DNA of 64,000 bases from positions 32,766-96,765 of the forward strand of contig CAYZTM010000016.1 of the NCBI GenBank assembly GCA_964481425.1. The letters are read 5' to 3'. The position numbers were made by a program, and so were the translations under genes. The notes beneath the pieces were generated by a model, which searched no databases, had not been told where the DNA came from, and saw only the letters and a program-made list of their open reading frames with translations. Shown piece by piece: positions 1 to 8,872 of this stretch. The stretch comes from MKUN01 sp964481425. GTDB lineage: Bacteria; Bacteroidota; Bacteroidia; Chitinophagales; Chitinophagaceae. Numbering within the stretch: position 1 is the first letter of the stretch; the number at the start of each line of letters is the position of its first letter.

Positions 1-60
1 TCCCTGCTCAGGGCGCTTCATGCCCGGCGGTCCCGGTATCCGTATAATATATTTATGGCA

Positions 61-80
61 CACTGTACGATAGTACAGTG
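61..80. repeat. Perfect hairpin upstream of RNase G
   Basis: An 8-bp perfect inverted repeat, CACTGTAC and GTACAGTG, separated by GATA. It is extended by GCA/TGC with one unpaired base on the right. It lies about 100 bp before the likely start of the RNase G gene. No T-run follows it, so it is not a clear terminator. It could be an operator or an RNA structure in the leader. Just upstream, TATATTTA at 48-55 is a one-mismatch form of the TAnnTTTG box, which would place the hairpin at the start of the transcript. No gene was recognised in bases 1-178. Confidence 0.5.
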
Positions 81-178
81 ATGCCGCGTATATGGGGGTT
101 TGCCATTACCAGGAGGAAAAATATATCCTCAATGGTGTATGTGGGCGCCGGCCGGGAGGGCTGGCAAAAGACGGAACA

Positions 179-1735
179 ATGAATAAGGAACTTATTATCA
201 ATGCATCCGGCGAGGGCGTAGAAATAGCCCTGCTGGAGGATAAAAAGCTCGTGGAGCTACACTACGAGCACGGGCAGGACAAGTTTGCCGTAGGCGACCT
301 GTACCTGGGCAAGGTAAAAAAACTGATGCCCGGCCTGAATGCAGCTTTTGTGGATGTGGGTTATGAAAAGGATGCTTTTCTGCATTATACCGATCTCAGC
401 CCTTACTTCCGCTCTTTAGTTAAATTCAGCCGCCAATCGATAGACGGGAATACGCCCTGGGGAACTGACTTCGGCAAATTCAAGAACGAGAATGATATAC
501 ACAAATCGGGCAAGATAACCGAAGTGATGCAGGGCAAGCCCGAGATACTGGTACAAATACTCAAAGAACCGATATCTGCCAAAGGGCCAAGGCTGAGCTG
601 TGAAATATCCCTCCCCGGCCGCTTCGTGGTACTCACTCCATTCAATGATATTGTTGCCATATCCCGCAAAATACATTCGGCCGACGAGCGCAAGCGCCTG
701 CAACGCATCATAGAAAGCATCAAACCAAAGAACTTTGGCGTGATCGTACGGACCGCTGCCGAAGGAAAGAACACTGCAGAACTGCATGGCGATATGCTGG
801 AACTGGCACAAATGTGGCAGTCGATACAAAGCAACCTGAAAGGAGCCAAAGCTCCCTTGCTGATACACAGCGAGCAGGACAAAACGACCTCTATACTACG
901 GGATATGCTGAATGACAGCTTCCAGAAAATAGTTGTGAATGATAAGAAGCTGATGGGCGAAACCAAAGAATATATAGCCCGTATAGCCCCGGAGAAGGAA
1001 GAGATCGTAAGCTATCATAATGGCGGGCAGGCCATATTCGACACCTTCGGTATATCTAAACAGGTAAAAGCCTCTTTTGGCAAAACGGTGAACCTGCAGA
1101 GCGGCGCCTACCTGATCATTGAGCATACAGAAGCCCTGCACGTAATAGATGTGAACAGCGGTACGCGCAGTGCGGAAGCCGGACAGGAGCAGAATGCGCT
1201 GGCCACCAACCTGGAGGCTGTGCAGGAAATAGCAAGGCAGATGCGCCTGCGCGACCTGGGCGGTATCATCATCATCGACTTCATAGACATGAAGCTGGCA
1301 GAGCATAAGAAGCAGGTGCTTGATGCCATGGAACTGGCTATGGCCAATGACAGGGCCAGGCACACCGTGTTGTCTATCTCCAAATTCGGGCTGATGCAGA
1401 TAACCCGCCAAAGGCTGCGCCCCGAGCTGAACATATCAACAGCCGAGATATGCCCGACCTGTAAAGGCACTGGCAAGATAGGCCCGTCGATACTGCTGGC
1501 CGATGATATTGAAAAGGACCTGAGCTACCTCATCAACCAGGGACACCGTAAGCTGAAACTTCATGTGCACCCTATCCTGGCAGCTTATCTCAACAAAGGA
1601 CTTTTCTTCAACTCGATAAAACATAAATGGCAGCGTAAGTATAAAGTGACGATAGAGATAGTGCAGGACAATGATGCGCAGCTTACACAATACCATTTCT
1701 ACGACATGAAGACGGATGATCTGATAAAACTATGA
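179..1735 (+). CDS. rng: Ribonuclease G (RNase E/G family)
   Basis: Single-strand endoribonuclease of the RNase E/G family, which acts in rRNA maturation and mRNA decay in the cytoplasm. The protein is 518 aa when started at the ATG at 179; an upstream in-frame ATG at 92 would add 29 residues that do not look like the family. An S1-type RNA-binding segment (about residues 39-140) carries a charged insertion near residues 75-115. The catalytic core has the magnesium-binding aspartates in DVNSG (about D324) and IIIDFIDM (about D367). A CPTCKG zinc-link motif follows, as in RNase E/G dimers. There is no long C-terminal degradosome scaffold, so G-type fits better than E-type. A strong terminator follows the stop. 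Confidence 0.95.
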   Translation: MNKELIINASGEGVEIALLEDKKLVELHYEHGQDKFAVGDLYLGKVKKLMPGLNAAFVDVGYEKDAFLHYTDLSPYFRSLVKFSRQSIDGNTPWGTDFGKFKNENDIHKSGKITEVMQGKPEILVQILKEPISAKGPRLSCEISLPGRFVVLTPFNDIVAISRKIHSADERKRLQRIIESIKPKNFGVIVRTAAEGKNTAELHGDMLELAQMWQSIQSNLKGAKAPLLIHSEQDKTTSILRDMLNDSFQKIVVNDKKLMGETKEYIARIAPEKEEIVSYHNGGQAIFDTFGISKQVKASFGKTVNLQSGAYLIIEHTEALHVIDVNSGTRSAEAGQEQNALATNLEAVQEIARQMRLRDLGGIIIIDFIDMKLAEHKKQVLDAMELAMANDRARHTVLSISKFGLMQITRQRLRPELNISTAEICPTCKGTGKIGPSILLADDIEKDLSYLINQGHRKLKLHVHPILAAYLNKGLFFNSIKHKWQRKYKVTIEIVQDNDAQLTQYHFYDMKTDDLIKL

Positions 1736-1756
1736 TCATCAAAAGCTTATTGATCG

Positions 1757-1783
1757 GCTCCCCTCTTCGGGGAGCTTTTTTTA
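1757..1783 (+). terminator. Rho-independent terminator after rng
   Basis: The 7-bp GC-rich stem GCTCCCC/GGGGAGC, with loop TCTTC, is followed directly by seven T. It starts 21 bp after the rng stop codon. Confidence 0.9.
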
Positions 1784-1854
1784 TTTTATACTACCTGAAA
1801 AGCGACCTCGTTAGAACAAGATGACGTAAATTTATTATACAAAACATTTACGCC

Positions 1855-4800
1855 ATGTATATAAAAGTACTTATTACTACCCTTGCCATCGCATTGTCCC
1901 CGATAGGTGTTATAGCAAAAAATGTTTCCCCGCACATGCAACTAAAAATAAACGGTGGAAGATTCATAGAAAATGTCGGGCAGGTAAAAGATCAGAACGG
2001 ACATACAAGGAACGATATACAATTTGTACTGCATTCCGGGGGTGTAAACATATTTATAGGCAATGGCGCTTTACATTACCAATTCCTAAAAAGCAATGAT
2101 GAGGACCGGAGCAATAAAGCTTACCGGCTGGATGTGAATATGATAAATGCGAACACGAATGCATTGGTGAGCAAGGAAGATGAATTACCCGGACGATATA
2201 TTTACCGGCTTCCCGGTCTTGACGGCATTACGGCAAAAACGTATAATAAGATCACTTACCACAACATCTACCGGGGAATAGATTGGGTGCTTTACCTCAG
2301 GGATGGGGTACTGGAGTATGAGTTCAGGGTGCATGACGGTGCTGATCCATCAATGATACAGATGGAATATACCGGTGCTAATTCCATTCGTCGCACAACA
2401 GGCGGTGGTGTTACCATCAGCACCCCAATGGGAGATGTAAAGGAACATGCACCTTACACCTATACTGCAGATGGGGAGGAAATAAAATCATCTTTCGCCG
2501 TGCAGGGAACACGACTAAGTTTTAAACTTGCGGCACATGCAGGGCCCTTTACTATAGACCCAACATTGACATGGGGTACCTACTATGGTGGTAGTAACGA
2601 AGACCATAGCCAGGGTGTAACGACAGACCCGAGCGGCAATATATTCATGTGTGGATATACCGCCAGTGCCAATAATATTGCTACTGCCACAGTGCAACAG
2701 GCTACAATTGGCGGGGGCACCGATGGGTTCATTGCCAAGTTCAATAGTGCCGGGGTACTGCAATGGTGCACTTACTATGGCGGCAGCAGCGATGACTATC
2801 TTTATTCGGTATCCTGCGACCAGTTGGGCAATGTATACGCAAGCGGGCGTACATTGAGCAGCAGCGGTATTGCCACTGCGGTGGCGCACCAGACCACCAT
2901 GTACGGGCTTAGCGATGCGTTCCTGGTGAAACTGGACAATACCGGGCTGTTGAGGTGGTGTACTTATTATGGTGGTTTCTCGAACGAGTATGGCTATAGT
3001 GTAGCCTGCGACGGCGCTTACAATGTTTACCTATGCGGCTCTACCAACAGCGGCAATAATATAGCTACCAACGGTACTCACCAGGCCTTCCAGTTTGGCG
3101 GTTACCAGGCATTCCTTGTAAAATTTGATAGTTCAGGAACACGGCAATGGGGCAGCTATTTCGGCGGCACGAATGATGACTATGGCTATGCGGTATGCAC
3201 CGACGTTGCCAACTACGTGTATATATGCGGCAGGGCTACAAGCACGGACTATATCGCCAGTGCCAATGCCTATCAGCAAAGCCATGCAGGCGGTGGCAAT
3301 GATGGTTTCCTGGCGAAATTCAATCCTATTGACGGCACCACTTCATGGAGTACGTATTACGGCGATGCGGGTGATGACCAATTGCTGGGAGTAGCCTGCG
3401 ACGGGGGAGATATGTTGTATGTATGCGGGCGTACAGATGGCACAAGCACCATTGCTACCAACCTTGCCAACCAGAGTAGTTATGGTGGCGGCAACTCGGA
3501 TGGTTTCCTGGTACAGTTCGACAGTACGGGTGCAAGGCAGTGGGCTACTTATTATGGCGGCAGCGGGGACGATTCTGCCACTGGTGTGGAATGTGACGCA
3601 AGCGGGAATGCCTATATTACCGGTGTCACTAACAGCAGTAATAATATTGCAAGTGCCAATACCTACCAAAACACCATCGGGGGCGGACGTGATGCATTCC
3701 TTGCAAAATTTACCTACAGCGGCAGCATGGATTGGGGCACCTATTACGGCGGTAGCGGAGATGACCAGGGAAATGGTGTTAGTGCCAACCTTGACGATAT
3801 ATACATTTGCGGCAGTACGGGCAGCAGCTCTGCTATAGCCACCAATAATGCGCACCAGGCTGCCCTGAGCAGCGACCCTGATGGCTTCCTTGCCAAGATG
3901 GGAGATTGTGCCACACCACCTGTTCAACCCGGCACCATTACCGGGAACAATACAGTGTGTGAGGGCACAAGCCAAAACTACTTTATTTCACCTGTTGTGG
4001 GAGCTACTACCTACACCTGGGCTTTGCCCAACGGCTGGACCGGCAGTAGCACAAGCACCAGTATACTGGCAACAGCAGGCAGCACCAGTGGTAACATAAC
4101 TGTTACAGCCAATAACGGATGTGGCAGCAGCACCGCGCAAAGCTTCAGCGTGACTGTAAACACTGTACCCCAAGCTGTAATAACACCTGGTGGGCCCACC
4201 ACATTCTGCCAAGGGGATAGCGTTACACTTAACGCCAATACAGGGAATGGTATCAGCTACAAATGGAGGCGCAATGCCACTATAATACCAGCTGCAACCA
4301 GTCCCTCTTATACCGCAACGCTGGCTGGCAGCTATACTGTGGTTGAAAATAATAACTGTGGCGGCGATACGTCAGCAGCGACTACTGTTACTATTAACGC
4401 TTTGCCAACTGCCGTCATCACACAAAATGGCGATCAATTGAGCACCGGAAGTTTCACAACCTATCAATGGTATTATAATGGCCAACCTATTAATGGCGCT
4501 AACAACCAAAATTATATGGCAACGCAAAACGGGGATTACTATGTATATGTAACGGATGGAAATGGCTGCGGTGCAAATTCGGATACCGTAACAGTGAGCA
4601 ACTTGTTTATTAATAATATCCAGAATAATGCTTCCCGGTTTACGATAGTGCCTGATCCTAATAACGGGACTTTTATGCTCTATGGAAACACTACTGATAC
4701 AATACTCCATATCAGCATCCGCGACCTGACAGGACGGGAGATCTTTACCGGGAAGCTTGTAACAGGTAGCAGATGTACCGGCATGATACAACTTTCGGAT

Positions 4801-4878
4801 GAGCTGCCAAACGGACTATATTTTATCAGCATCATGGGGAAAACGAGCCGGGCAGCGCTTAAATTTATGAAAGAATAA
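1855..4878 (+). CDS. Secreted SBBP beta-propeller protein with T9SS type A sorting domain
   Basis: A 1007-aa exported protein. Residues 1-21 form a signal peptide. About 30-230 is an N-terminal domain of the type that precedes SBBP repeats. About 235-680 holds seven repeats, each marked by a W(G/C/A/S)(T/S)Y(Y/F)GG-like strand and a later FL(V/A)KF strand, consistent with a seven-bladed beta-propeller. About 685-930 holds Ig-like/PKD-like cysteine-containing modules. The last ~75 residues are a T9SS type A sorting domain (PDPNNGTF, then LTGREIF, then LPNGLYFI), normally cleaved after outer-membrane passage and exchanged for a surface anchor. The ligand is unknown. The small secreted protein at 4886 follows after 7 bp and may be co-transcribed. 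Confidence 0.88.
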   Translation: MYIKVLITTLAIALSPIGVIAKNVSPHMQLKINGGRFIENVGQVKDQNGHTRNDIQFVLHSGGVNIFIGNGALHYQFLKSNDEDRSNKAYRLDVNMINANTNALVSKEDELPGRYIYRLPGLDGITAKTYNKITYHNIYRGIDWVLYLRDGVLEYEFRVHDGADPSMIQMEYTGANSIRRTTGGGVTISTPMGDVKEHAPYTYTADGEEIKSSFAVQGTRLSFKLAAHAGPFTIDPTLTWGTYYGGSNEDHSQGVTTDPSGNIFMCGYTASANNIATATVQQATIGGGTDGFIAKFNSAGVLQWCTYYGGSSDDYLYSVSCDQLGNVYASGRTLSSSGIATAVAHQTTMYGLSDAFLVKLDNTGLLRWCTYYGGFSNEYGYSVACDGAYNVYLCGSTNSGNNIATNGTHQAFQFGGYQAFLVKFDSSGTRQWGSYFGGTNDDYGYAVCTDVANYVYICGRATSTDYIASANAYQQSHAGGGNDGFLAKFNPIDGTTSWSTYYGDAGDDQLLGVACDGGDMLYVCGRTDGTSTIATNLANQSSYGGGNSDGFLVQFDSTGARQWATYYGGSGDDSATGVECDASGNAYITGVTNSSNNIASANTYQNTIGGGRDAFLAKFTYSGSMDWGTYYGGSGDDQGNGVSANLDDIYICGSTGSSSAIATNNAHQAALSSDPDGFLAKMGDCATPPVQPGTITGNNTVCEGTSQNYFISPVVGATTYTWALPNGWTGSSTSTSILATAGSTSGNITVTANNGCGSSTAQSFSVTVNTVPQAVITPGGPTTFCQGDSVTLNANTGNGISYKWRRNATIIPAATSPSYTATLAGSYTVVENNNCGGDTSAATTVTINALPTAVITQNGDQLSTGSFTTYQWYYNGQPINGANNQNYMATQNGDYYVYVTDGNGCGANSDTVTVSNLFINNIQNNASRFTIVPDPNNGTFMLYGNTTDTILHISIRDLTGREIFTGKLVTGSRCTGMIQLSDELPNGLYFISIMGKTSRAALKFMKE

Positions 4879-4885
4879 ACCAGGC

Positions 4886-5299
4886 ATGAAGTTTCTTATT
4901 TTAACCGTGCTTTTGTGCCCCGGACTGATAACCCATGCACAGGATTTTCGTACCGACACCATATACTTCAGTAATAAACCCGCAATGCTGTTGAAACAAA
5001 CACATGTCTTACCGGCCACCTACACTATCGAAACATTTACCAATGAAACACTTATCAGGATATACCCGGGAAGAACTGCTTTGAAAGGTAAACAATACTA
5101 CATCGTCACTTTCGTAAAAGATGGCAGGCAGGCACTGGTGCCAAAGAAGAACGACATGCCTGCACAACTGTTGCCGGAGCTGAGCAACAATAAAGTATTG
5201 GTGGATACCGGTATAAACATCCAGGCAGAGGATGACTTCATAAAAAAACACCCGGTTCCGCAAGGATACCAGGATGTAGAACAAATCTATAATTATTAA
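4886..5299 (+). CDS. Small secreted protein, function unknown
   Basis: A 137-aa protein with a clear signal peptide (LILTVLLCPGLITHAQ, cleavage after about residue 18) and no cysteine lipobox. The mature part is polar and lacks repeats or a sorting domain, so a periplasmic location is likely. It starts 7 bp after the T9SS cargo gene at 1855, in the same direction, which suggests one transcript and perhaps a shared task. I do not recognise the family. The minus-strand lpxD-like gene begins its stop region only 11 bp downstream. Confidence 0.75.
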   Translation: MKFLILTVLLCPGLITHAQDFRTDTIYFSNKPAMLLKQTHVLPATYTIETFTNETLIRIYPGRTALKGKQYYIVTFVKDGRQALVPKKNDMPAQLLPELSNNKVLVDTGINIQAEDDFIKKHPVPQGYQDVEQIYNY

Positions 5300-5310
5300 G
5301 GAGGAGACTA

Positions 5311-6270
5311 TTATTCTTTGGGATCTTCGTCTTTAGATACTTTTTCCCAGATCTCCGGTATGCGCTTGATCCAGTTGAGCTCTTTCATTTTCTCACGAGC
5401 TTCCATTACCGGGCTACCGAAGTAAATCTTACCACCCTCGATGCTCGATGCTACGCCGCTCTGTGCATACACGATAGCACCTTTACCTATCCTGAGGTCT
5501 TTACTGACACCTACCTGGCCCCAAAGCATCACCTCGTCTTCTATTATTGCCTTACCGCCAACGCCAACCTGCGCAACAAAAAGGCAATTCTTGCCTATCA
5601 CTGCACCATGGCCTATGTGAATATGATTATCGAGCTTGGTACCTGTACCTATTATGGTATCACCACTCACACCCCTGTCGATAGTGCAGCAAGCTCCTAT
5701 CTCTACATGGTCTTCAATAATGGCCCTGCCGCAACTTTCCAGCTTATCATGCTGTAACTCACGGTCCCGGCGGGTCTTAAAGTAAAAAGCGTCACCGCCT
5801 ATAACGGCGTTTCCCTGTATGATGACGTTGTCGCCTATTATCGTATGGTCGTAGATGACAACTCCGGGGTGTATGATACAATTGCGGCCAATCCGCACAT
5901 GATTCCCTATAAAAACATTGGGCTGCAGATGCGTCCCTTCTCCTATCACGGACGTATCGCTGATCATCTTGTAGGCCGGCTCAAAAGGGAAGAAGTGCTT
6001 AACAAGCTTTACATATGCGGTGAAGGGGTCGGGATGCATTAACAGCGTCTTACCCGGAGGGCAATCCGCCTCTCGATTGATGAATATGAAAGTGGCCGCC
6101 GAATTGAGACTGATGTTATAGTACTTCTCTATGTCAACAAAAGTGATGTCCCCTTTTCTGACCTTGTGTATCTCATTAATGCCGGTAACCAATTGTGTAG
6201 CATCGCCTTTAATAGTTGCCCCGGTAAACTCAGCAATCCATTTGACAGGCAGAGGCTCTTTAAACGTCAT
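5311..6270 (-). CDS. LpxD-like UDP-3-O-acylglucosamine N-acyltransferase
   Basis: Left-handed beta-helix acyltransferase related to LpxD, which adds the N-linked 3-hydroxyacyl chain in lipid A biosynthesis. The N-terminal uridine-binding-type domain (about residues 1-95) is followed by hexapeptide repeats (I/V-G-x-x-x-x, about 100-265) and a C-terminal helical tail. The catalytic-type histidine lies in NHIHIGHGAVIG. I prefer the ATG at 6270 (319 aa). The upstream in-frame TTG at 6291 is part of a consensus -7 promoter box, so it is unlikely to be translated. The gene stands alone, without lpxA, lpxC or fabZ. Bacteroidota often carry a second LpxD-like paralogue, so the exact substrate is uncertain. 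Confidence 0.85.
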   Translation of the reverse strand: MTFKEPLPVKWIAEFTGATIKGDATQLVTGINEIHKVRKGDITFVDIEKYYNISLNSAATFIFINREADCPPGKTLLMHPDPFTAYVKLVKHFFPFEPAYKMISDTSVIGEGTHLQPNVFIGNHVRIGRNCIIHPGVVIYDHTIIGDNVIIQGNAVIGGDAFYFKTRRDRELQHDKLESCGRAIIEDHVEIGACCTIDRGVSGDTIIGTGTKLDNHIHIGHGAVIGKNCLFVAQVGVGGKAIIEDEVMLWGQVGVSKDLRIGKGAIVYAQSGVASSIEGGKIYFGSPVMEAREKMKELNWIKRIPEIWEKVSKDEDPKE

Positions 6271-6288
6271 CTCGAAATTTAATTTCGG

Positions 6289-6296
6289 CAAAAGTA
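6289..6296 (-). promoter_or_regulatory. Bacteroidota -7 box for the lpxD-like gene
   Basis: TACTTTTG on the minus strand matches the TAnnTTTG consensus and ends 18 nt before the preferred ATG at 6270. It overlaps the alternative TTG start, which argues against that start. Confidence 0.5.
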
Positions 6297-6366
6297 CGTA
6301 AGTTAGCAGAGAGTAGGTAATAGATTGTGAAGGATATATTTACAAACTGTATTCACATATAACATA

Positions 6367-7194
6367 TTGAAATACATAAACCGGAACGGCGAGCTTTTTA
6401 CCGAGGAAATGATACAGACGGAGCATAAAGCCCTTCGCTATGGCTATGGTTTATTTGAAACAATATTGGTGCAGAACGGCCTCATTATGCTACCTGCATA
6501 CCACTTAGAACGCCTATTGGCAGGTATGGCACAGCTCGATATCTGTATACCCGAACACTATAATGCCAAATGGCTTGAGGAACAGGTTCTTAAGACAACT
6601 ACTGCAAATCAGATAAAAACTGATTGTCGGGCCAGGTTACAGGTTACTCCCCGTATTGAGGATTTTGCGGTGACGGGTCCTCAAACGCCTTTTTTTAGCA
6701 TTGAGTGCATGCCTATTGACCCAAAATTGACAGCGTTTAATGAAAAAGGGCTCAACATAGGCTTTGCAGATGGTCTTCAAAAAAGTCCTGATACGACATC
6801 GAACCTGAAAACCTGCAATGCGCTGATCTATGCGCTAGCCGCACGGCAGGCGCTGAAAAATGGCCTGGATGATACATTAATAAAAAATACGCATGGCAGG
6901 GTGATAGAAAGCACTATTGCCAACCTCTTCCTGATCAAAAATGAGCGTATATACACCCCTCCGCTCAGCGAGGGCTGCATTGCCGGTGTTATGAGACGAT
7001 ATATTATCGATAAACTTGCACAACATGATATTGCAGTGACCGAAAAGCCTATTACCGGGGAAGATGTTCTTGAAGCCGATGAGCTTTTCCTAACCAATGC
7101 TATAAGAAGGATAAAATGGGTAAGCAGCCTGGGAGAAAAACATTACGGCAATAATTATGTACAACACATTGGCCATTTGTTATTTTGCCTTTAG
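6367..7194 (+). CDS. Class IV aminotransferase (PabC/BCAT-like)
   Basis: PLP-dependent fold-type IV enzyme, 275 aa. The family includes branched-chain aminotransferase, D-amino-acid aminotransferase and 4-amino-4-deoxychorismate lyase (PabC). Visible hallmarks are the N-terminal RYGYGLFET segment (about residues 25-33), the PLP lysine in NLKTCNAL, and ESTIANLF plus a C-terminal TNAIRRI. The ET motif and the short length fit a PabC-like lyase as well as a small aminotransferase. The start is the TTG at 6367, because no ATG precedes the conserved N-terminus. It is divergent from the lpxD-like gene. No folate gene is adjacent to settle the substrate. Confidence 0.8.
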   Translation: MKYINRNGELFTEEMIQTEHKALRYGYGLFETILVQNGLIMLPAYHLERLLAGMAQLDICIPEHYNAKWLEEQVLKTTTANQIKTDCRARLQVTPRIEDFAVTGPQTPFFSIECMPIDPKLTAFNEKGLNIGFADGLQKSPDTTSNLKTCNALIYALAARQALKNGLDDTLIKNTHGRVIESTIANLFLIKNERIYTPPLSEGCIAGVMRRYIIDKLAQHDIAVTEKPITGEDVLEADELFLTNAIRRIKWVSSLGEKHYGNNYVQHIGHLLFCL

Positions 7195-7224
7195 CTTTGA
7201 TAATCAAAACTTAAATACCTTTTT

Positions 7225-7965
7225 ATGACGAAAAGATATTCTATTACGCTCGTCCTTCTCTTCATGCTGGAATATGGCTACGCGCAACAATTCAGGTATG
7301 GCATTGAACTGGGAGGGAATTATAACAAAATGACCGATAATAAGAATGTATTGGCTGCCACCGCAATTCCCAAAGCTACTTTTGGTGGCAGGGTTGGCAT
7401 TGTGGGCGACTATTCTCTTACGGAACATCTTTATATACAACCAGCAGTATTCTTCGTTATGAAGAGCAATAAGGAAACTGCTGTTACAAGTGCTACTATA
7501 AACATACCGATCAGTTCTTTTAACGTAGGTGCAGGCGCAGCACTGTCCATGAAGCAGGAAAGCAGGTTCTATTATGCAGAAGTACCGGTATCGATCCTAT
7601 ACAAATGGGGAGAGACCGGCAGCGGTCGCTTTTTTATTGGTTTAACACCATATGCGGCCTATGGTATCGGCGGCTCACAGACCGTAAAAGAAGACCTTAC
7701 TGCCAGTGCCGCATTTATACTCAATTACGATACCTCAATAAGGAACACCAGCAGCAAAACATTTGCTGACGATAGCTTCGGCTATCAAAAATTAGATTAC
7801 GGTTTCAAAGTGTGTGAAGGATACGAGTTTGCAAACGGTCTCTTTTTCAGGGTAGATGTTGGACTGGGACTGGCTAATATCAGTAATTACCCCGGCGCAA
7901 AAAGTCATACCATGGGCGCCGGCCTCAGTATTGGGTATCTTATGGGGAACAAGAGAAGAAAATAA
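7225..7965 (+). CDS. Outer-membrane beta-barrel protein (PorT-like family)
   Basis: A 246-aa protein with signal peptide (LVLLFMLEYGYAQQ) followed by alternating hydrophobic strands rich in G and Y. It ends in a strand with aromatic and glycine residues (GLSIGYLMG), typical of the PorT/outer-membrane beta-barrel family of Bacteroidota. Opening motifs such as RYGIELGGNYNKM and YIQPAVFFVMK match the family. It is followed by a second barrel gene of similar size at 8071, so the two may be paralogues. No ligand or function can be inferred. Confidence 0.8.
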   Translation: MTKRYSITLVLLFMLEYGYAQQFRYGIELGGNYNKMTDNKNVLAATAIPKATFGGRVGIVGDYSLTEHLYIQPAVFFVMKSNKETAVTSATINIPISSFNVGAGAALSMKQESRFYYAEVPVSILYKWGETGSGRFFIGLTPYAAYGIGGSQTVKEDLTASAAFILNYDTSIRNTSSKTFADDSFGYQKLDYGFKVCEGYEFANGLFFRVDVGLGLANISNYPGAKSHTMGAGLSIGYLMGNKRRK

Positions 7966-8070
7966 CTAAATACTAATAAATAGATAATCAATACAATAGA
8001 CCTATTTAACGCCTGAAAATGCGTACTGGCATGATATTACCTGTTGGTAGCCGAACCAAAAGATCATGTC

Positions 8071-8781
8071 ATGAAAAAGACGATATTATTATTAAGCATG
8101 GGTATAGCATCGGCATTTTCCGCAGGTGCGCAGTGGGTAACAGTAGGCCCTGAAGTGGGCATCAATTCTACCAGTTTTGCAGAAAGGTATAACGGTGTGG
8201 ACGTAAGCGACGGTATGCGGGCCGGGGTAAAGGCCGGCGGTATCGTTGATATCGGTTTTACCCGTCACTTTTCACTGCAGCCGGGCTTGTTCTACAATAT
8301 GAAAGGTGCGCAGGAGCGATATGTAAGCACAACCACTACCGAAACCGGTACTATCCGCACCGATGAAATAAAGAACGACTTCCGCATCAACTATATTGAA
8401 ATGCCTATGAACCTTGAATTCAAGGTCGGACAGCCACGCCACGGGCAATTCATTTTTGGTGGTGGCCCATATGTTGCAGTTGCATTGAGCGGTACCATCA
8501 GCAATGATAATGGCACAGAGGTGGTATTACCCTCCGGCCGTGTGATCAGTACGCAAGACAATCATAGTTCAAGTGCCTATATTGGCAATACTATTGATGA
8601 TGATATTACACCATTTGACGGGGGTCTTAATTTCAATCTCGGATACCAGAGTGCAAGAGGCCTTTTTGTAAGGGGTAATATGGGCTTTGGTATTGCGAAT
8701 ATCCTGCCCCAGGGCGATGCTGACAATTATATCAGGAACTGGGGAATGGGTGTATCAGTAGGTTATCTATTCGGTCATTAA
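8071..8781 (+). CDS. Outer-membrane beta-barrel protein (PorT-like family)
   Basis: A 236-aa protein from the ATG at 8071. A TTG at 8044 would add nine polar residues ahead of the signal peptide and is rejected. The signal peptide (KKTILLLSMGIASAFSAGAQ) precedes a barrel with VGPEVGINST, FSLQPGLFYNMKG and YIEMPMNLEFKVG strands and the terminal GVSVGYLFGH. These are the same hallmarks as in the preceding gene, implying a paralogous pair. A strong terminator follows. Confidence 0.82.
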   Translation: MKKTILLLSMGIASAFSAGAQWVTVGPEVGINSTSFAERYNGVDVSDGMRAGVKAGGIVDIGFTRHFSLQPGLFYNMKGAQERYVSTTTTETGTIRTDEIKNDFRINYIEMPMNLEFKVGQPRHGQFIFGGGPYVAVALSGTISNDNGTEVVLPSGRVISTQDNHSSSAYIGNTIDDDITPFDGGLNFNLGYQSARGLFVRGNMGFGIANILPQGDADNYIRNWGMGVSVGYLFGH

Positions 8782-8801
8782 TACATCCCTTTCCCATAAA
8801 T

Positions 8802-8840
8802 AAGGTTGCTATCCGCGGATGGCAACCTTATTGTTTTTTC
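8802..8840 (+). terminator. Rho-independent terminator after the second barrel gene
   Basis: A long hairpin with arms AAGGTTGC/GCAACCTT and the inner palindrome ATCCGCGGAT, followed by TTGTTTTTT. It lies 20 bp after the stop at 8781 and before the gltX promoter box. Confidence 0.85.
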
Positions 8841-8857
8841 ATAAGCCCCGTATCTGC

Positions 8858-8865
8858 TAACTTTG
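8858..8865 (+). promoter_or_regulatory. Bacteroidota -7 box for gltX
   Basis: TAACTTTG matches TAnnTTTG and ends only 7 nt before the ATG at 8873, implying a very short 5' leader. TTG at 8831-8833 could be a loosely spaced -33 element. Confidence 0.5.
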
Positions 8866-8872
8866 CTGCCTT

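Noticed and set aside
1..178. Possible end of an upstream gene
   Set aside because: No frame in the first ~90 bases shows a recognisable protein C-terminus; only the hairpin at 61-80 is supportable.
3343..3975. Long antisense open frame inside the propeller gene
   Set aside because: It is a shadow of the repetitive coding strand, has no signal or domain, and overlaps a well-supported gene completely.
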